Assembly (NCBI GenBank): GCA_002483425.1
Contig: DLHW01000051.1
Coordinates: forward strand, 100,972 to 129,245
Direction: 5' to 3'
Source: Methylococcaceae bacterium UBA7658
GTDB lineage: Bacteria; Pseudomonadota; Gammaproteobacteria; Methylococcales; Methylomonadaceae
DNA length: 28,274 nt
A model generated the notes under the pieces. The model saw only the letters and a program-made list of their open reading frames with translations, made no database searches and had not been told where the DNA came from. Shown here one piece after another: positions 1-8,549 of this stretch (positions within the stretch are counted from its first letter, which is position 1; each line of letters starts with the position of its first letter). Position numbers and translations under genes: made by a program.

Positions 1-1
1 A

Positions 2-568
2 ACCAAACCCATCAAAGGTACGAGACCGAGAAGAGCTTATCCCGCATCCGATTGGCATCAGATCGACCAACTCCGTTACAGCCCCAAAGACCGGGCGGAA
101 AACTTGATGATTGTCGATTTACTGCGCAACGATTTAAGTAAAACATGCCAAAACGGTTCGGTAAAAGTACCGGCCTTATTTGCGGTGGAAAGCTACGCTA
201 CAGTGCATCATTTAGTCAGCACGGTCACCGGAAGATTAGCCCAAGACCGGCACGCGCTCGATTTGTTAAAAACCTGTTTCCCGGGCGGCTCTATTACCGG
301 AGCGCCCAAAATCCGCGCCATGCAAGTCATCGAAGAATTGGAGCCAAACCGCCGGGGCGTCTATTGCGGCGCTATTGGCTACATCGGTTTCGACGGTAAC
401 ATGGACAGCAATATCGCTATCAGAACATTAGTTCACTCCAACAATTCAATCCGTTTTTGGGCGGGCGGCGGAATCGTGAACGACTCCGAACTGGAGGAAG
501 AATATCAAGAGTGTTTCGACAAAGCAGCCGCTTTATTAAAATTGTTAAAAAAACTTGGCGAGCGATGA
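2..568 (+). CDS. pabB: Aminodeoxychorismate synthase component I, C-terminal part (PabB)
   Basis: This is the 3' part of a chorismate-binding enzyme; the reading frame is already open at the left edge, so the start lies outside the window. The first residues contain PIKGTRPR. In PabB the lysine of this motif is the nucleophile that forms the covalent chorismate intermediate, whereas anthranilate synthase (TrpE) has alanine there, which favours PabB. Further family motifs follow: DRAENLMIVDLLRNDL, FPGGSITGAPK, YCGAIGYIG and the C-terminal GGGIVNDSELEEEY. The enzyme, with glutamine amidotransferase PabA, makes 4-amino-4-deoxychorismate, precursor of p-aminobenzoate for folate. In methylotrophs p-aminobenzoate-type precursors also feed tetrahydromethanopterin. 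The stop overlaps the start of the next gene as ATGA (565-568), which indicates an operon with translational coupling. Family assignment is firm; the link to tetrahydromethanopterin is inferred from the neighbour. Confidence 0.93.
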   Translation, partial: TKPIKGTRPRRAYPASDWHQIDQLRYSPKDRAENLMIVDLLRNDLSKTCQNGSVKVPALFAVESYATVHHLVSTVTGRLAQDRHALDLLKTCFPGGSITGAPKIRAMQVIEELEPNRRGVYCGAIGYIGFDGNMDSNIAIRTLVHSNNSIRFWAGGGIVNDSELEEEYQECFDKAAALLKLLKKLGER

Positions 569-1125
569 TCGTTATAAAGTTAGGCGGCAGTTTATGCGCT
601 TCCGGTAAACTCGCCGCTTGTCTTGACAAAATCGAACACGATTACAAAGGCAAAACAACTGTCATCGTTCCGGGCGGGGGCTTGTTTGCCGAACAAGTCC
701 GCCGAGTGCAGCAACGCATGCATTTCGACGATAGAACCGCGCACCAGATGGCTTTATTAGCCATGCAACAAATGGCGTTGTTGTATCGGGCGCTTAAACC
801 TCGCTTTACCCGGGTGGATTCGATCAATGCTTTCGCATACCCGGATAATCGCAACAAAATTGCCGTCTGGTTTCCCGATATTACTGAACTCGACCAGGCC
901 GGAATACCTTCATCCTGGGCTATTACCTCGGATAGCTTATCGGCTTGGTTAGCCGGGCTTTTGGACGCTGAAACGCTTACGATCGTTAAATCTGTTACCA
1001 TTGACGATAACTTCGATGTCTTGAAACTTATTGACTTAGAAATTGTCGATGCATCGTTTTACACGTTTATCCATCGCGCCTCATTTAAATTAAATATCGT
1101 TAATGCAGAAATTTTCTTATCCTAG
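565..1125 (+). CDS. Amino acid kinase family protein, MfnE-like
   Basis: A 186-residue protein with an amino acid kinase fold. It opens with MIVIKLGGSL (phosphate-binding glycines) and has the second glycine motif VPGGG near residue 35; WAITSDSLSAWLA resembles the nucleotide-side region. It is shorter than aspartate or glutamate kinases and resembles the small kinases of methylotrophs and methanogens related to MfnE, which phosphorylates 5-(aminomethyl)furan-3-yl methyl phosphate in methanofuran synthesis. The start is taken at 565 because it matches the family N-terminus and overlaps the pabB stop as ATGA. A longer reading frame from 457 exists only as an extension inside pabB. The pairing with pabB suggests a C1-cofactor operon (methanofuran and tetrahydromethanopterin). 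Kinase family is confident; the exact substrate is inferred. Confidence 0.75.
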   Translation: MIVIKLGGSLCASGKLAACLDKIEHDYKGKTTVIVPGGGLFAEQVRRVQQRMHFDDRTAHQMALLAMQQMALLYRALKPRFTRVDSINAFAYPDNRNKIAVWFPDITELDQAGIPSSWAITSDSLSAWLAGLLDAETLTIVKSVTIDDNFDVLKLIDLEIVDASFYTFIHRASFKLNIVNAEIFLS

Positions 1126-1816
1126 CTCCGGAAAATCGTCGTCCAAAACCGTTAGCAGAAGCCTAAGCGGCCTATTTAAACATCTCTTAGCAAAAATTTT
1201 TCGGAACTTCTATTACAGCGCAAGAGAATCGATCGGCGAACATAAACGGGAAATCGTGGTTTACCAAGTCGAACGCGCCTGCACCAGCTTGCAGGATACC
1301 CGTAACGAATTCGAAGACGCATTAAATAAATTTAAACTGTTAGTGACTGTAAAAGAAACCTCTTTGGAACATACCTATAACCAATTGAACAGGCAATACC
1401 AATTCTGCCGGGCAAAATCGGACGCCGTGCGCGACCGAATTCATGCTATCGAAACGGTGAGCGAAGCTTTATTCTCGGAATGGGAAAGCGAATTGAACGA
1501 ATATTCCAATCGTACTTTAAAGAATAACAGTAAGAAACAACTGAAAGCCGCCAAAGAAAATTATCTTAAGTTGATGAAAACCATGCGGCTAGCGGAAGCG
1601 CGAATCCAGCCGGTTTTGTCAGCCTTCAAAGATCAAGTTTTATATCTGAAACACAATCTGAATGCGCGCGCTATTTCGGCGCTTCAGCATGAGTTTATCG
1701 ATATCGGCATCGATATTTCCCAGCTTATTCAAGCGATGGAACTGACGATTATCGAAGCCAGCCAGTTCGTCTCGCTGTTATCGAATCAAAAATCCTTACC
1801 GGTTAGGAACCTGTAA
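1103..1816 (+). CDS. DUF2959 family coiled-coil protein
   Basis: A 237-residue mostly helical protein, recognised as DUF2959 by its conserved blocks: YYSARESIGEHKREIVVYQV near residue 40, an FEDALNKFK stretch, SDAVRDRIHAIE, EALFSEWESELNEYSN, and near the end FKDQVLYLKHNLNARAISAL. The function of the family is unknown. Heptad-like patterns suggest long coiled coils. Members I recall often begin with a lipoprotein signal; here the first 40 residues are basic and serine-rich with no lipobox, so localisation is uncertain. The ATG at 1103 lies inside the last eight codons of the kinase gene (23-nt overlap) with no clear ribosome binding site, so translation may be coupled. No other in-frame ATG precedes the conserved domain. 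The 3' end overlaps the convergent lipoprotein gene by 21 nt. Confidence 0.8.
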   Translation: MQKFSYPSSGKSSSKTVSRSLSGLFKHLLAKIFRNFYYSARESIGEHKREIVVYQVERACTSLQDTRNEFEDALNKFKLLVTVKETSLEHTYNQLNRQYQFCRAKSDAVRDRIHAIETVSEALFSEWESELNEYSNRTLKNNSKKQLKAAKENYLKLMKTMRLAEARIQPVLSAFKDQVLYLKHNLNARAISALQHEFIDIGIDISQLIQAMELTIIEASQFVSLLSNQKSLPVRNL

Positions 1817-2239
1817 GTTGTACAAAACGGTTCCATTGCGCCGGGTTTCATCGCGTTTTGTACTGCCGGGGCGTTTTTCTTGATCGATCCTTTCTTTATC
1901 GAACTTTGCAATCATTTCCTCCCAGTTATTGTATTTTTCGTAACCCTTAAACCCAGCGGATTTGCGTTGCTGATAAATACCCTTAGCCAGGTCGATAATA
2001 TCCCAGGCCGATTTTCCATCGACCACATCTAAAAATTCTTCCTCATTTTGATGCGCATCACGAATCGTCCAGAATGAAACCTCGAATTCGACTCTATTAT
2101 CCGGCGGTAACCGTTCTTTTAACAATTTTACCGAACGGTAAGCCGTCCTAGCCGTATGTCCGTTGATAGTGCCGCCTCTACCGCAAGCCGTTAAGGCAAA
2201 GCACACTATAATAAAGAATAAAAACGCGAATCGTCTCAT
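1796..2239 (-). CDS. Small lipoprotein, DUF6694-like
   Basis: A 147-residue protein with a type II signal peptide: MRRFAFLFFIIVCFALTACG, where LTAC is the lipobox and the cysteine at residue 19 would be acylated. The +2 residue is glycine, so outer-membrane sorting is plausible. The mature part contains the pattern LKERLPPDNRVEFEVSFWTI followed by DGKSAWDIIDLAKGIY, which resembles the small DUF6694 lipoproteins. The remaining C-terminal 50 residues are charged and low in complexity. A GAGG ribosome binding site lies about 7 nt before the ATG. It converges on the DUF2959 gene, with which it shares 21 nt at the 3' ends. The function is unknown. The lipoprotein call is firm, the family call moderate. 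Confidence 0.75.
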   Translation of the reverse strand: MRRFAFLFFIIVCFALTACGRGGTINGHTARTAYRSVKLLKERLPPDNRVEFEVSFWTIRDAHQNEEEFLDVVDGKSAWDIIDLAKGIYQQRKSAGFKGYEKYNNWEEMIAKFDKERIDQEKRPGSTKRDETRRNGTVLYNLQVPNR

Positions 2240-2412
2240 GTTATTGCCTCGTGTTAAGTTTCCGTTCCTAGCGGGTGAGTTTGAATTAGAATTTATGATA
2301 GAGCCGTAATTTTTTGGTAAGCTTAACTTAGATCATTATTGTGGCGGCTGCATAACGCAAACGGCTAAAACCAAGTAAAATGTAAAACAATTATAAACTT
2401 AAGCTACCCGGT

Positions 2413-4146
2413 ATGCTGGAATTTATACAACTACTCAAACAGCGCTATGAATCAGTATCAAGCCAACTAAACGATGAGTCAAATAAATCACTCTATCGGG
2501 AACGAATTGACGATTTAATTCTTGCCGAAGCTTGTTTGCGCAAAGGCCAAATGCTCGTTAACTCGCCCGGTTATCCTAGACAATTTGCTGTTGTCGGGCC
2601 TACCCAAGCCGGTAAAAGCTCGTTAGTGAATGTCCTGCTAAACAGTAACATTGCTAGCGTTAGTCCGTTAGCCGGGTATACCATGCATCCGCAAGGTTTT
2701 TGTAACAATGTTTCGCTCTCCGATTGCAGCGGTTTGCAATGGTATTTCGGACGTTTTCAACAAATGCAGCAAAGTCAACTCCCCAAAGACCGGCACGACT
2801 GTTATTCCCTCACCGCAAACACCACGAATTCGGCTTTATTGCCTGACGGCGTGTTATGGGATACCCCAGACTTTGACTCCATCGACTCGGCCAATTACCG
2901 GGAAGGCGTCATTCGGACAGTCGCGCTAGCAGATATGGTTATTCTGGTTGTCAGTAAAGAAAAATACGCCGATCAATCGGTTTGGGATGTCATGGCCGGC
3001 ATCGAAGTCTTAGAACAACCTACCGTGCTTTGTTTAAATAAACTCAACGAGGGCCAGGACGCTCTTCTGATTCAATCGCTGCACGATAAATGGCGGCAAG
3101 TGAGAAAAGACGAATTCCCGCAAGTAATTCCGCTTTATTATCAAAAGCAAACCGGCAAGCCCGCCTGGCCCGATAACCAGACGCTGCAACGATTAAACCA
3201 GCAGATCAACCGGAAAAAACACCCCAGGTTAGAACAGGAATTACTGCAAAAGCATTGGCAAACCTGGTTGGAGCCTGTGCGCGCCGAGCATTCGTTATTA
3301 AACGATTGGCATCAGTTAATCGATCAAGTTTTGCAACAAGGTCTGGAAAGTTATCAACGCGATTACTTAAATCATCCTCATCATTACGAAACATTCCAGC
3401 AAGCATTGGCCGAATTATTAAACCTGCTGGAAATCCCCGGTATCGCCGGCGCCTTGGCAAAAACCCGCAAATTATTGACTTGGCCGGTCAAAAAAATGAT
3501 GAATATTGGCAAAAAACGGCTTCATCTTGCCGATAGCAGCCAAGAGATGGTTTTGCTGAACCAGATTGCCGAACATGTGATGATTCAATTGGCCGATAAG
3601 CTCATTAATAAAGCGGAAGAAAATCGTCAAAGCCGGTGGTGGAAAGAATTCAGCAGCTTGTTGCGCACCCAACGGCCCGCCATTATGGCCAGTTTTAATC
3701 AGACTTTAGAGCAATACCATCTAACCTTTCAAGACGAGGTTGAAAATACCGCCAACCGCTTATACAGCAAACTAAAAGAACAACCCGCCTTATTGAACAG
3801 CTTGCGGGCGACGCGAGCAACCGCCGACGCCGCCGTCATTGCGATAGCCTTGCATACCGGCGGGATAGGACTGCACGATTTGGTCATTGCACCCGCCATG
3901 CTCACGGTGACTTCCTTACTGACCGAAAGCGCACTCGGCGGCTATATGAACCGTATTGAAGCAGATTTAAAACAACGCCAATTTGAAGCAGTGAAACAGA
4001 CTTTATTTTCCGGCAACATGAAGAAACAATTATTAGACTTATCCGGCCAATTATCCTCGGTTTCTTATTTTAATATATCTCCTGAACAGCTTAAACAAGC
4101 TGAATCGCAACTCATAGAAAAACGGCATGGCTTACGATTACTCTGA
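2413..4146 (+). CDS. Dynamin-like/Era-related GTPase, first of a pair
   Basis: A 577-residue GTPase. The P-loop GPTQAGKSS is at residues 62-70, the G3 motif DTPDFDS starts at residue 150, and the G4 position reads NKLN (209-212), where the usual NKxD aspartate is replaced by asparagine. A long helical region follows the G domain. Near the C-terminus, residues about 469-510 form a hydrophobic stretch rich in alanine, isoleucine and glycine that could insert in a membrane, followed by basic helices. This is the architecture of bacterial dynamin-like or YfjP-like membrane GTPases. The gene overlaps the next GTPase gene by 20 nt, so the two are probably co-translated and may form a heteromeric complex. 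An AT-rich leader (2240-2412) precedes it; I see only weak promoter candidates there. GTPase is confident; the cellular role is unknown. Confidence 0.8.
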   Translation: MLEFIQLLKQRYESVSSQLNDESNKSLYRERIDDLILAEACLRKGQMLVNSPGYPRQFAVVGPTQAGKSSLVNVLLNSNIASVSPLAGYTMHPQGFCNNVSLSDCSGLQWYFGRFQQMQQSQLPKDRHDCYSLTANTTNSALLPDGVLWDTPDFDSIDSANYREGVIRTVALADMVILVVSKEKYADQSVWDVMAGIEVLEQPTVLCLNKLNEGQDALLIQSLHDKWRQVRKDEFPQVIPLYYQKQTGKPAWPDNQTLQRLNQQINRKKHPRLEQELLQKHWQTWLEPVRAEHSLLNDWHQLIDQVLQQGLESYQRDYLNHPHHYETFQQALAELLNLLEIPGIAGALAKTRKLLTWPVKKMMNIGKKRLHLADSSQEMVLLNQIAEHVMIQLADKLINKAEENRQSRWWKEFSSLLRTQRPAIMASFNQTLEQYHLTFQDEVENTANRLYSKLKEQPALLNSLRATRATADAAVIAIALHTGGIGLHDLVIAPAMLTVTSLLTESALGGYMNRIEADLKQRQFEAVKQTLFSGNMKKQLLDLSGQLSSVSYFNISPEQLKQAESQLIEKRHGLRLL

Positions 4147-5749
4147 ACTCGTCGAAACAACAAAACGTTGGGCCGGTCAAGCCTTGGCCCAAGGCTGGAT
4201 TACTCAAGAAACCGCGCAATTCTTATGCGATTTTGACAAAAGAGCGCCCGAAACATTATTTAATCCCAACGGCTCCAGACCGCTTATTGTCGCCTTCATG
4301 GGCGGCACCGGCGTCGGCAAAAGTTCTTTACTCAACCGGCTGGCGGGTAAAACCGTCGCCAAGGCCGGCATCGAACGGCCGACTTCACGCGAAGTAACCT
4401 TATATCATCACCAAGAAGTCGCCATTAATCATCTGCCAGAAAAGCTGCCTATTGAGAAAATTAGGCTTGCCCAACACGACGATGCCCATAAAAAAAATAT
4501 CGTTTGGATCGATATGCCCGATTTCGATAGCACCGAACAGAGTAATAAAATACTGGTTTTCGAGTGGTTGCCACATATCGATATTTTGATTTACGTAGTC
4601 AGTCCGGAACGCTACCGAGACGAAAAGGCTTGGCGCTTGCTGCTCTCAGAAGGCAACCGGCATGCTTGGTTATTCGTACTGAACCAATGGGATAGAGGAC
4701 AACAAGCGCAGTACGAAGATTTTAAGCAACAACTGGGCAAAGCGGGTTTTATCGAACCCATTATTTTTAAAACGGTCTGTGGAGAAACGGCTTATCCCGA
4801 TGAATTCAGCGCTTTGGAAACAACGATCATGGCCTTATCCAATAAACAAATTATCGCCGAATTAGAACAGCGTGGGATCCAGGTGCGAAAAACCGAACTG
4901 AAAGAAAAACTGCTAAAAACTGTCGAAACCTTGGGCGCAGATAAAAGCTTCAGCCAAACAGAAAAATTTTGGCGGCAACAATGGGATGCCACGGCGAGCC
5001 AATTAGAACGGGGCTTTAGCTGGCCCATGCAAAAACTGGCGGCGTACTATGCCGGTCGCGCCGCCAATTTATTGACTAAAACCGTACCGGATTCCGGTCA
5101 AAACGGAGATCCTCAATCGTTGTTATGGGACGATTGGGCGCAAGCCCGTTTCGGCGATGCTTTAGACGAATTCATCGTTACGGTTGACAATTTAGGTTTG
5201 CCGGTTACGCCCTTAAAAAACCAGCTAGCGCCGATCCGGTCTAAGGCGCCCAAAATACTCCAAGCGCAAACCGAATTACAAGTACGCGAAGCGCTAGCGA
5301 ACCCGGGCGGCAAATTACATCGCGCCTTTTTGAAGTTCATGCGCTTTTGCGAAATTTTTCTACCGCTCGGCGCTATTGCATGGGTCGCTTATTTGGTATC
5401 GATAGGGTATTACGACAGTTTTATTAACCACCGCGGTTATCTCGGCGTTGATTTCGCGATCCATAGCGGTTTGCTGGTTTTGATGAGTTGGCTAGCGCCG
5501 TGGTTTATTCTAAAAAAACTTAAGCCTTCTTTAGAAAAAAGCGCGCTAAAAGGGCTGGAAAAAGGTTTGGATCTCTCGATTACTGGAATCGGCGGCGAGG
5601 TCGACGGCATCTTGGATCAATTATCCAGTCAACACGTCCAGCAACTCGATAAAATAAAGGCGATTATTACGCATTGCGAAGCGGCTGACAGCGTCAATAC
5701 TGTCAATACGCCACTCAATACGCCCTTAACGCGCATGTTAATGAAGTAA
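4127..5749 (+). CDS. Membrane GTPase, second of a pair
   Basis: A 540-residue GTPase. P-loop GGTGVGKSS is at residues 59-67, a likely switch threonine lies in PTSREVT (85-91), G3 is DMPDFDS from residue 129, and G4 is NQWD (186-189), in which the usual lysine of NKxD is glutamine. The middle is helical. Two clear membrane segments follow at about residues 408-428 and 443-463, separated by a short loop (hairpin anchor), then an amphipathic basic tail. The start ATG at 4127 overlaps the upstream GTPase gene by 20 nt. The pairing of two diverged GTPases with membrane-active C-terminal regions recalls two-component bacterial dynamin systems, where two paralogues assemble on membranes, but no specific function can be read from the sequence. 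Confidence 0.8.
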   Translation: MAYDYSELVETTKRWAGQALAQGWITQETAQFLCDFDKRAPETLFNPNGSRPLIVAFMGGTGVGKSSLLNRLAGKTVAKAGIERPTSREVTLYHHQEVAINHLPEKLPIEKIRLAQHDDAHKKNIVWIDMPDFDSTEQSNKILVFEWLPHIDILIYVVSPERYRDEKAWRLLLSEGNRHAWLFVLNQWDRGQQAQYEDFKQQLGKAGFIEPIIFKTVCGETAYPDEFSALETTIMALSNKQIIAELEQRGIQVRKTELKEKLLKTVETLGADKSFSQTEKFWRQQWDATASQLERGFSWPMQKLAAYYAGRAANLLTKTVPDSGQNGDPQSLLWDDWAQARFGDALDEFIVTVDNLGLPVTPLKNQLAPIRSKAPKILQAQTELQVREALANPGGKLHRAFLKFMRFCEIFLPLGAIAWVAYLVSIGYYDSFINHRGYLGVDFAIHSGLLVLMSWLAPWFILKKLKPSLEKSALKGLEKGLDLSITGIGGEVDGILDQLSSQHVQQLDKIKAIITHCEAADSVNTVNTPLNTPLTRMLMK

Positions 5750-5871
5750 AATACGCAATACAGGGAAAACCGGCCGACTGTTCAAAAATAAATTGTCTAA
5801 CAACCGGCATCCCATTAATCCGTAACCTTATAAAGAACCGGACAATTCGATATTTTGGAGATATTTTTAAC

Positions 5872-6627
5872 ATGACGTATTGCATTGCGGTTTCTGTCGA
5901 CGAAGGTTTGGTCCTGGTATCGGATTCGCGGACGAACGCCGGCATCGATAGCGTAAGCACGTACGGGAAAATGCATGTTTTTGCGACAACGCCGGACCGC
6001 AAATTAGTCCTATTGAGCGCCGGTAATCTGGCGACTACCCAAGCGGTGGTCGAACAACTGCGCCGCGACAAGCGCGAAAATACGCCGGTTAATCTCAACT
6101 CGGTATCTTATCTGTCCGACGCCGCCGATTATTTGGGCAAAATCAGTGTCGATAAGCAAAAGCGGTATAAAGAAGACGAAGGCCAATGCAGTTTTAATCC
6201 ATCGGCAACCTTTATTATTGCCGGTCAAATCGGCAAAGAAGCGCATGGTGCTTATATGGTGTATGCCGAAGGCAACAGCATCACCACCTCCCGGCAAACA
6301 CCTTACTTACAAATCGGCGAAAGCAAATACGGCAAGCCGGTGCTGGATCGTTTCATCAAAATGTCGACCCATTTGGACGAAGCAGGCCGGTGTTGTTTAA
6401 TTTCAATGGACTCGACCATTCGGAGTAATGCCAGTGTCGGACCGCCGGTTGAACTTTTGATTTACCGTAAAGATCGCTACAGTATCGATGAATATTATTG
6501 TTTCGACGCCGACGACGAGTATTTATTAACGATCAAACGCTGCTGGCATGAAGAATTAAGTAAGGCGTTTATGACGTTGCCGCATTATGACCGTAAGTTC
6601 GCCATACCGTTACGAGACGGTCTATAA
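5872..6627 (+). CDS. Proteasome-type protease Anbu (ancestral beta subunit)
   Basis: A 251-residue Ntn-hydrolase of the Anbu family. After the initiator methionine comes the catalytic threonine (MTYCIAV). Counting from Thr1, the aspartate in VSDSRTNAG is residue 17 and the lysine in YGKMHVF is residue 32, close to the proteasome beta-subunit triad (Thr1/Asp17/Lys33). Length fits the family (about 240-250). The start at 5872 follows a GGAGA element and puts Thr directly after Met, as required for self-exposure. Anbu genes commonly sit with circularly permuted ATP-grasp, alpha-E and transglutaminase genes in predicted amidoligase/peptide systems. Here those partners (without a transglutaminase) lie on the opposite strand. 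The 3' end overlaps the metallopeptidase gene by 59 nt tail to tail. The substrate is unknown. Confidence 0.92.
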   Translation: MTYCIAVSVDEGLVLVSDSRTNAGIDSVSTYGKMHVFATTPDRKLVLLSAGNLATTQAVVEQLRRDKRENTPVNLNSVSYLSDAADYLGKISVDKQKRYKEDEGQCSFNPSATFIIAGQIGKEAHGAYMVYAEGNSITTSRQTPYLQIGESKYGKPVLDRFIKMSTHLDEAGRCCLISMDSTIRSNASVGPPVELLIYRKDRYSIDEYYCFDADDEYLLTIKRCWHEELSKAFMTLPHYDRKFAIPLRDGL

Positions 6628-7612
6628 AACATAATTTCTTTATAACCGTCGATGTGATTATAAAGGGATACGCATCGTCCACCCCCATGCTGCGGTTCAG
6701 CGCATTTAAAGCCACCGTTAACTCCGCCCAATAAGTCAACATCCTTTCAAAGCCTTCATGACTGCAATCCTTGGCAATAACGCCGTAAGCTTTAGCCGTT
6801 TCGAGAGTATCGGCAATGTGCAGATAATGAGCCCAAGTTTCCGCCCAATCCTCCATCGGATGCGAAGACGCGTAGGCGCTGATATAAAACTCCCGCCAAT
6901 CCGCGTGAACACCCTCGTTATAATAACGATCAAGCGCGGTTTGATAATCTTCACGCTCATCGCCGAAAAAACGCCTAAATTCAACGAGATCGTTTTCCGT
7001 TAACAACAACCAGCAATAATGCCCGAGTTCATGCCGGAAATGCCCCAGCAATGTCCGGTACAATTCATTCATTAACTCCCTGTTAGCCGCCCGGAAACTA
7101 TCGTCGGCTTCGGCAGCGTTAACCGTAATTACGCCATGCCGGTGTCCGCTATAAATGAAGTCGTCCATCACCTCGGGATTTGACCGCCGGTCCTCAAGAA
7201 AATCGAATTGCAAGGGTGGCATTTCTGCTGTTCCAGCTATTAGGCTTTTTAACGGCAACCCTAACCTGAACAACATATAAAACGCCCGGCGTTTGGTCTG
7301 TTCTAAACGTTCCCAGCGAAGGTGATTTTTCGGCAGGGTTAACGTTGGAATGATATGCGTTGTCCGGCAGGATAAACATTGCGAATTATTATCTTGTCTG
7401 GAAATCAACCAGTTACACCCTAGCTCCTGCTGTAATCCGCAGCGCATGAATTTTTCACCCGTGCTGATCGAAACCGCTCCATCTCTGCCGTCGCATTCCA
7501 AAGCGTGGAGTCTTTGTTGTTGCGGCTCGAAACCTAACGAACTGCCGCAGGTTTCGCATTGCGCATTTTCGAAAAACACCTCCGCTCCGCACCGGCAATA
7601 AAACCGTATCAT
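6569..7612 (-). CDS. Zinc-binding metallopeptidase with N-terminal zinc ribbons (Peptidase_Mx type)
   Basis: A 347-residue protein. The N-terminal 85 residues hold paired cysteines typical of zinc ribbons (Cys6, Cys8, Cys19, Cys22, then Cys58, Cys66, Cys79, Cys82). The catalytic zincin motif HELGH is at residues 194-198, and a conserved HPMEDWAETWAHYLH block at about 251-265 probably supplies the third zinc ligand. This matches the zinc-ribbon/putative metallopeptidase family that accompanies ATP-grasp and alpha-E genes. The start ATG overlaps the alpha-E stop as ATGA (7609-7612), so it is the third gene of the operon. It probably cleaves or trims the product made by the ATP-grasp partner, which is inference. 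The C-terminal tail overlaps the end of anbu on the other strand. Confidence 0.88.
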   Translation of the reverse strand: MIRFYCRCGAEVFFENAQCETCGSSLGFEPQQQRLHALECDGRDGAVSISTGEKFMRCGLQQELGCNWLISRQDNNSQCLSCRTTHIIPTLTLPKNHLRWERLEQTKRRAFYMLFRLGLPLKSLIAGTAEMPPLQFDFLEDRRSNPEVMDDFIYSGHRHGVITVNAAEADDSFRAANRELMNELYRTLLGHFRHELGHYCWLLLTENDLVEFRRFFGDEREDYQTALDRYYNEGVHADWREFYISAYASSHPMEDWAETWAHYLHIADTLETAKAYGVIAKDCSHEGFERMLTYWAELTVALNALNRSMGVDDAYPFIITSTVIKKLCFIDRLVTVWRTYGHNAATS

Positions 7613-8547
7613 ACCTTGGCGGAGGCTAAAAACCAGGTATCGGCAATCTGATTATGGGCTATGCCCAGTTTTAACTGAATGTTATCAAGCAAATCATGCA
7701 GTCCGTCCGGCTTAATATGATAAAAATCCATCGCAACGAGTTCTATTGATAAATGCTCAAGATTGTCCGCCAAACCCTCTGATCGAGGCAAGAATCGATA
7801 GCTTGCTTTGACTTCATTGATGCAATGGACGACTGAACGCGGGAAATTGTGATCTTTAATCAGATAATCCAAGACATCGCCGCTGCTAATGCGCAATCTC
7901 CGGTGTTTCCGGTACATCAGCAAAGCGCTCAAGCTTTTGAGCACGTTTATCCATAAGGTAGTCTCGTATTGCCTGATCTTATCGCTGCGATCATCCGCCA
8001 GCAAAAGCGAGCCGATGTCCAAAATACGGGTCGTCATATCGGCGCGTTCGATATTACGGCCTAATTTGATAAACCGAAAGGCGTCGTCTTGACTCATTGC
8101 TCCGGTTAGAAATCCGGTAAAACGTTGGCATCCGCGCATGATTTCGGCTAACAGCACCACCCGGCCCCGCCTATGCGAGGCAGAATCCGTTTTATTTTTG
8201 ATTAAAAGATACATCTCGTTAACTTGCTGCCAAGCTTCGTCGGGCATTAGTTCGCGCGAGGTCCTGATATTTTCGCGGGCAAAATTCAAAGACGAATACA
8301 ATGAACCGGCGTTATTACCGTCGGTCAGCAAATACCGCATGATATTTTGCTCGTTAGGTAAATCGTAAAGCTGCTGAAAACGCTGCTGGTCGCCGAAAAT
8401 GGTCAATAGATTACGCCAGCTAATCTCGACGTTCATCGGCAAATCGAACATCAAATTCATGTAGACGCTGATAAGCCGGGCGGTATTTTCCGAACGCTCA
8501 AGATAACGGCCTAACCAATATAGCCGTTCGGCTGATCGCGATAACAC
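7609..8547 (-). CDS. Alpha-E domain protein
   Basis: A 312-residue all-helical alpha-E protein, recognised by its N-terminus LSRSAERLYWLGRYLERSENTARL and by the blocks GRNIERADMTTRILDIGSLL and FPRSVVHCINEV. Start choice: a GTG at 8547 is preceded by AGGGGG at a 6-nt spacing and lies 2 nt after the ATP-grasp stop, and it gives the standard family N-terminus. The ATG at 8574 would add nine non-conserved residues inside the upstream gene. Alpha-E proteins nearly always partner a circularly permuted ATP-grasp protein, as here, and are thought to act with it in a peptide- or amide-forming system. The biochemical role is not established. The stop is ATGA-coupled to the metallopeptidase. Confidence 0.92.
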   Translation of the reverse strand: MLSRSAERLYWLGRYLERSENTARLISVYMNLMFDLPMNVEISWRNLLTIFGDQQRFQQLYDLPNEQNIMRYLLTDGNNAGSLYSSLNFARENIRTSRELMPDEAWQQVNEMYLLIKNKTDSASHRRGRVVLLAEIMRGCQRFTGFLTGAMSQDDAFRFIKLGRNIERADMTTRILDIGSLLLADDRSDKIRQYETTLWINVLKSLSALLMYRKHRRLRISSGDVLDYLIKDHNFPRSVVHCINEVKASYRFLPRSEGLADNLEHLSIELVAMDFYHIKPDGLHDLLDNIQLKLGIAHNQIADTWFLASAKV

Positions 8548-8549
8548 TT

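Noticed and set aside
457..564. Upstream extension of the amino acid kinase frame into pabB
   Set aside because: The added 36 residues are an out-of-frame reading of pabB. The kinase motif begins at the ATG at 565, which gives the ATGA overlap.
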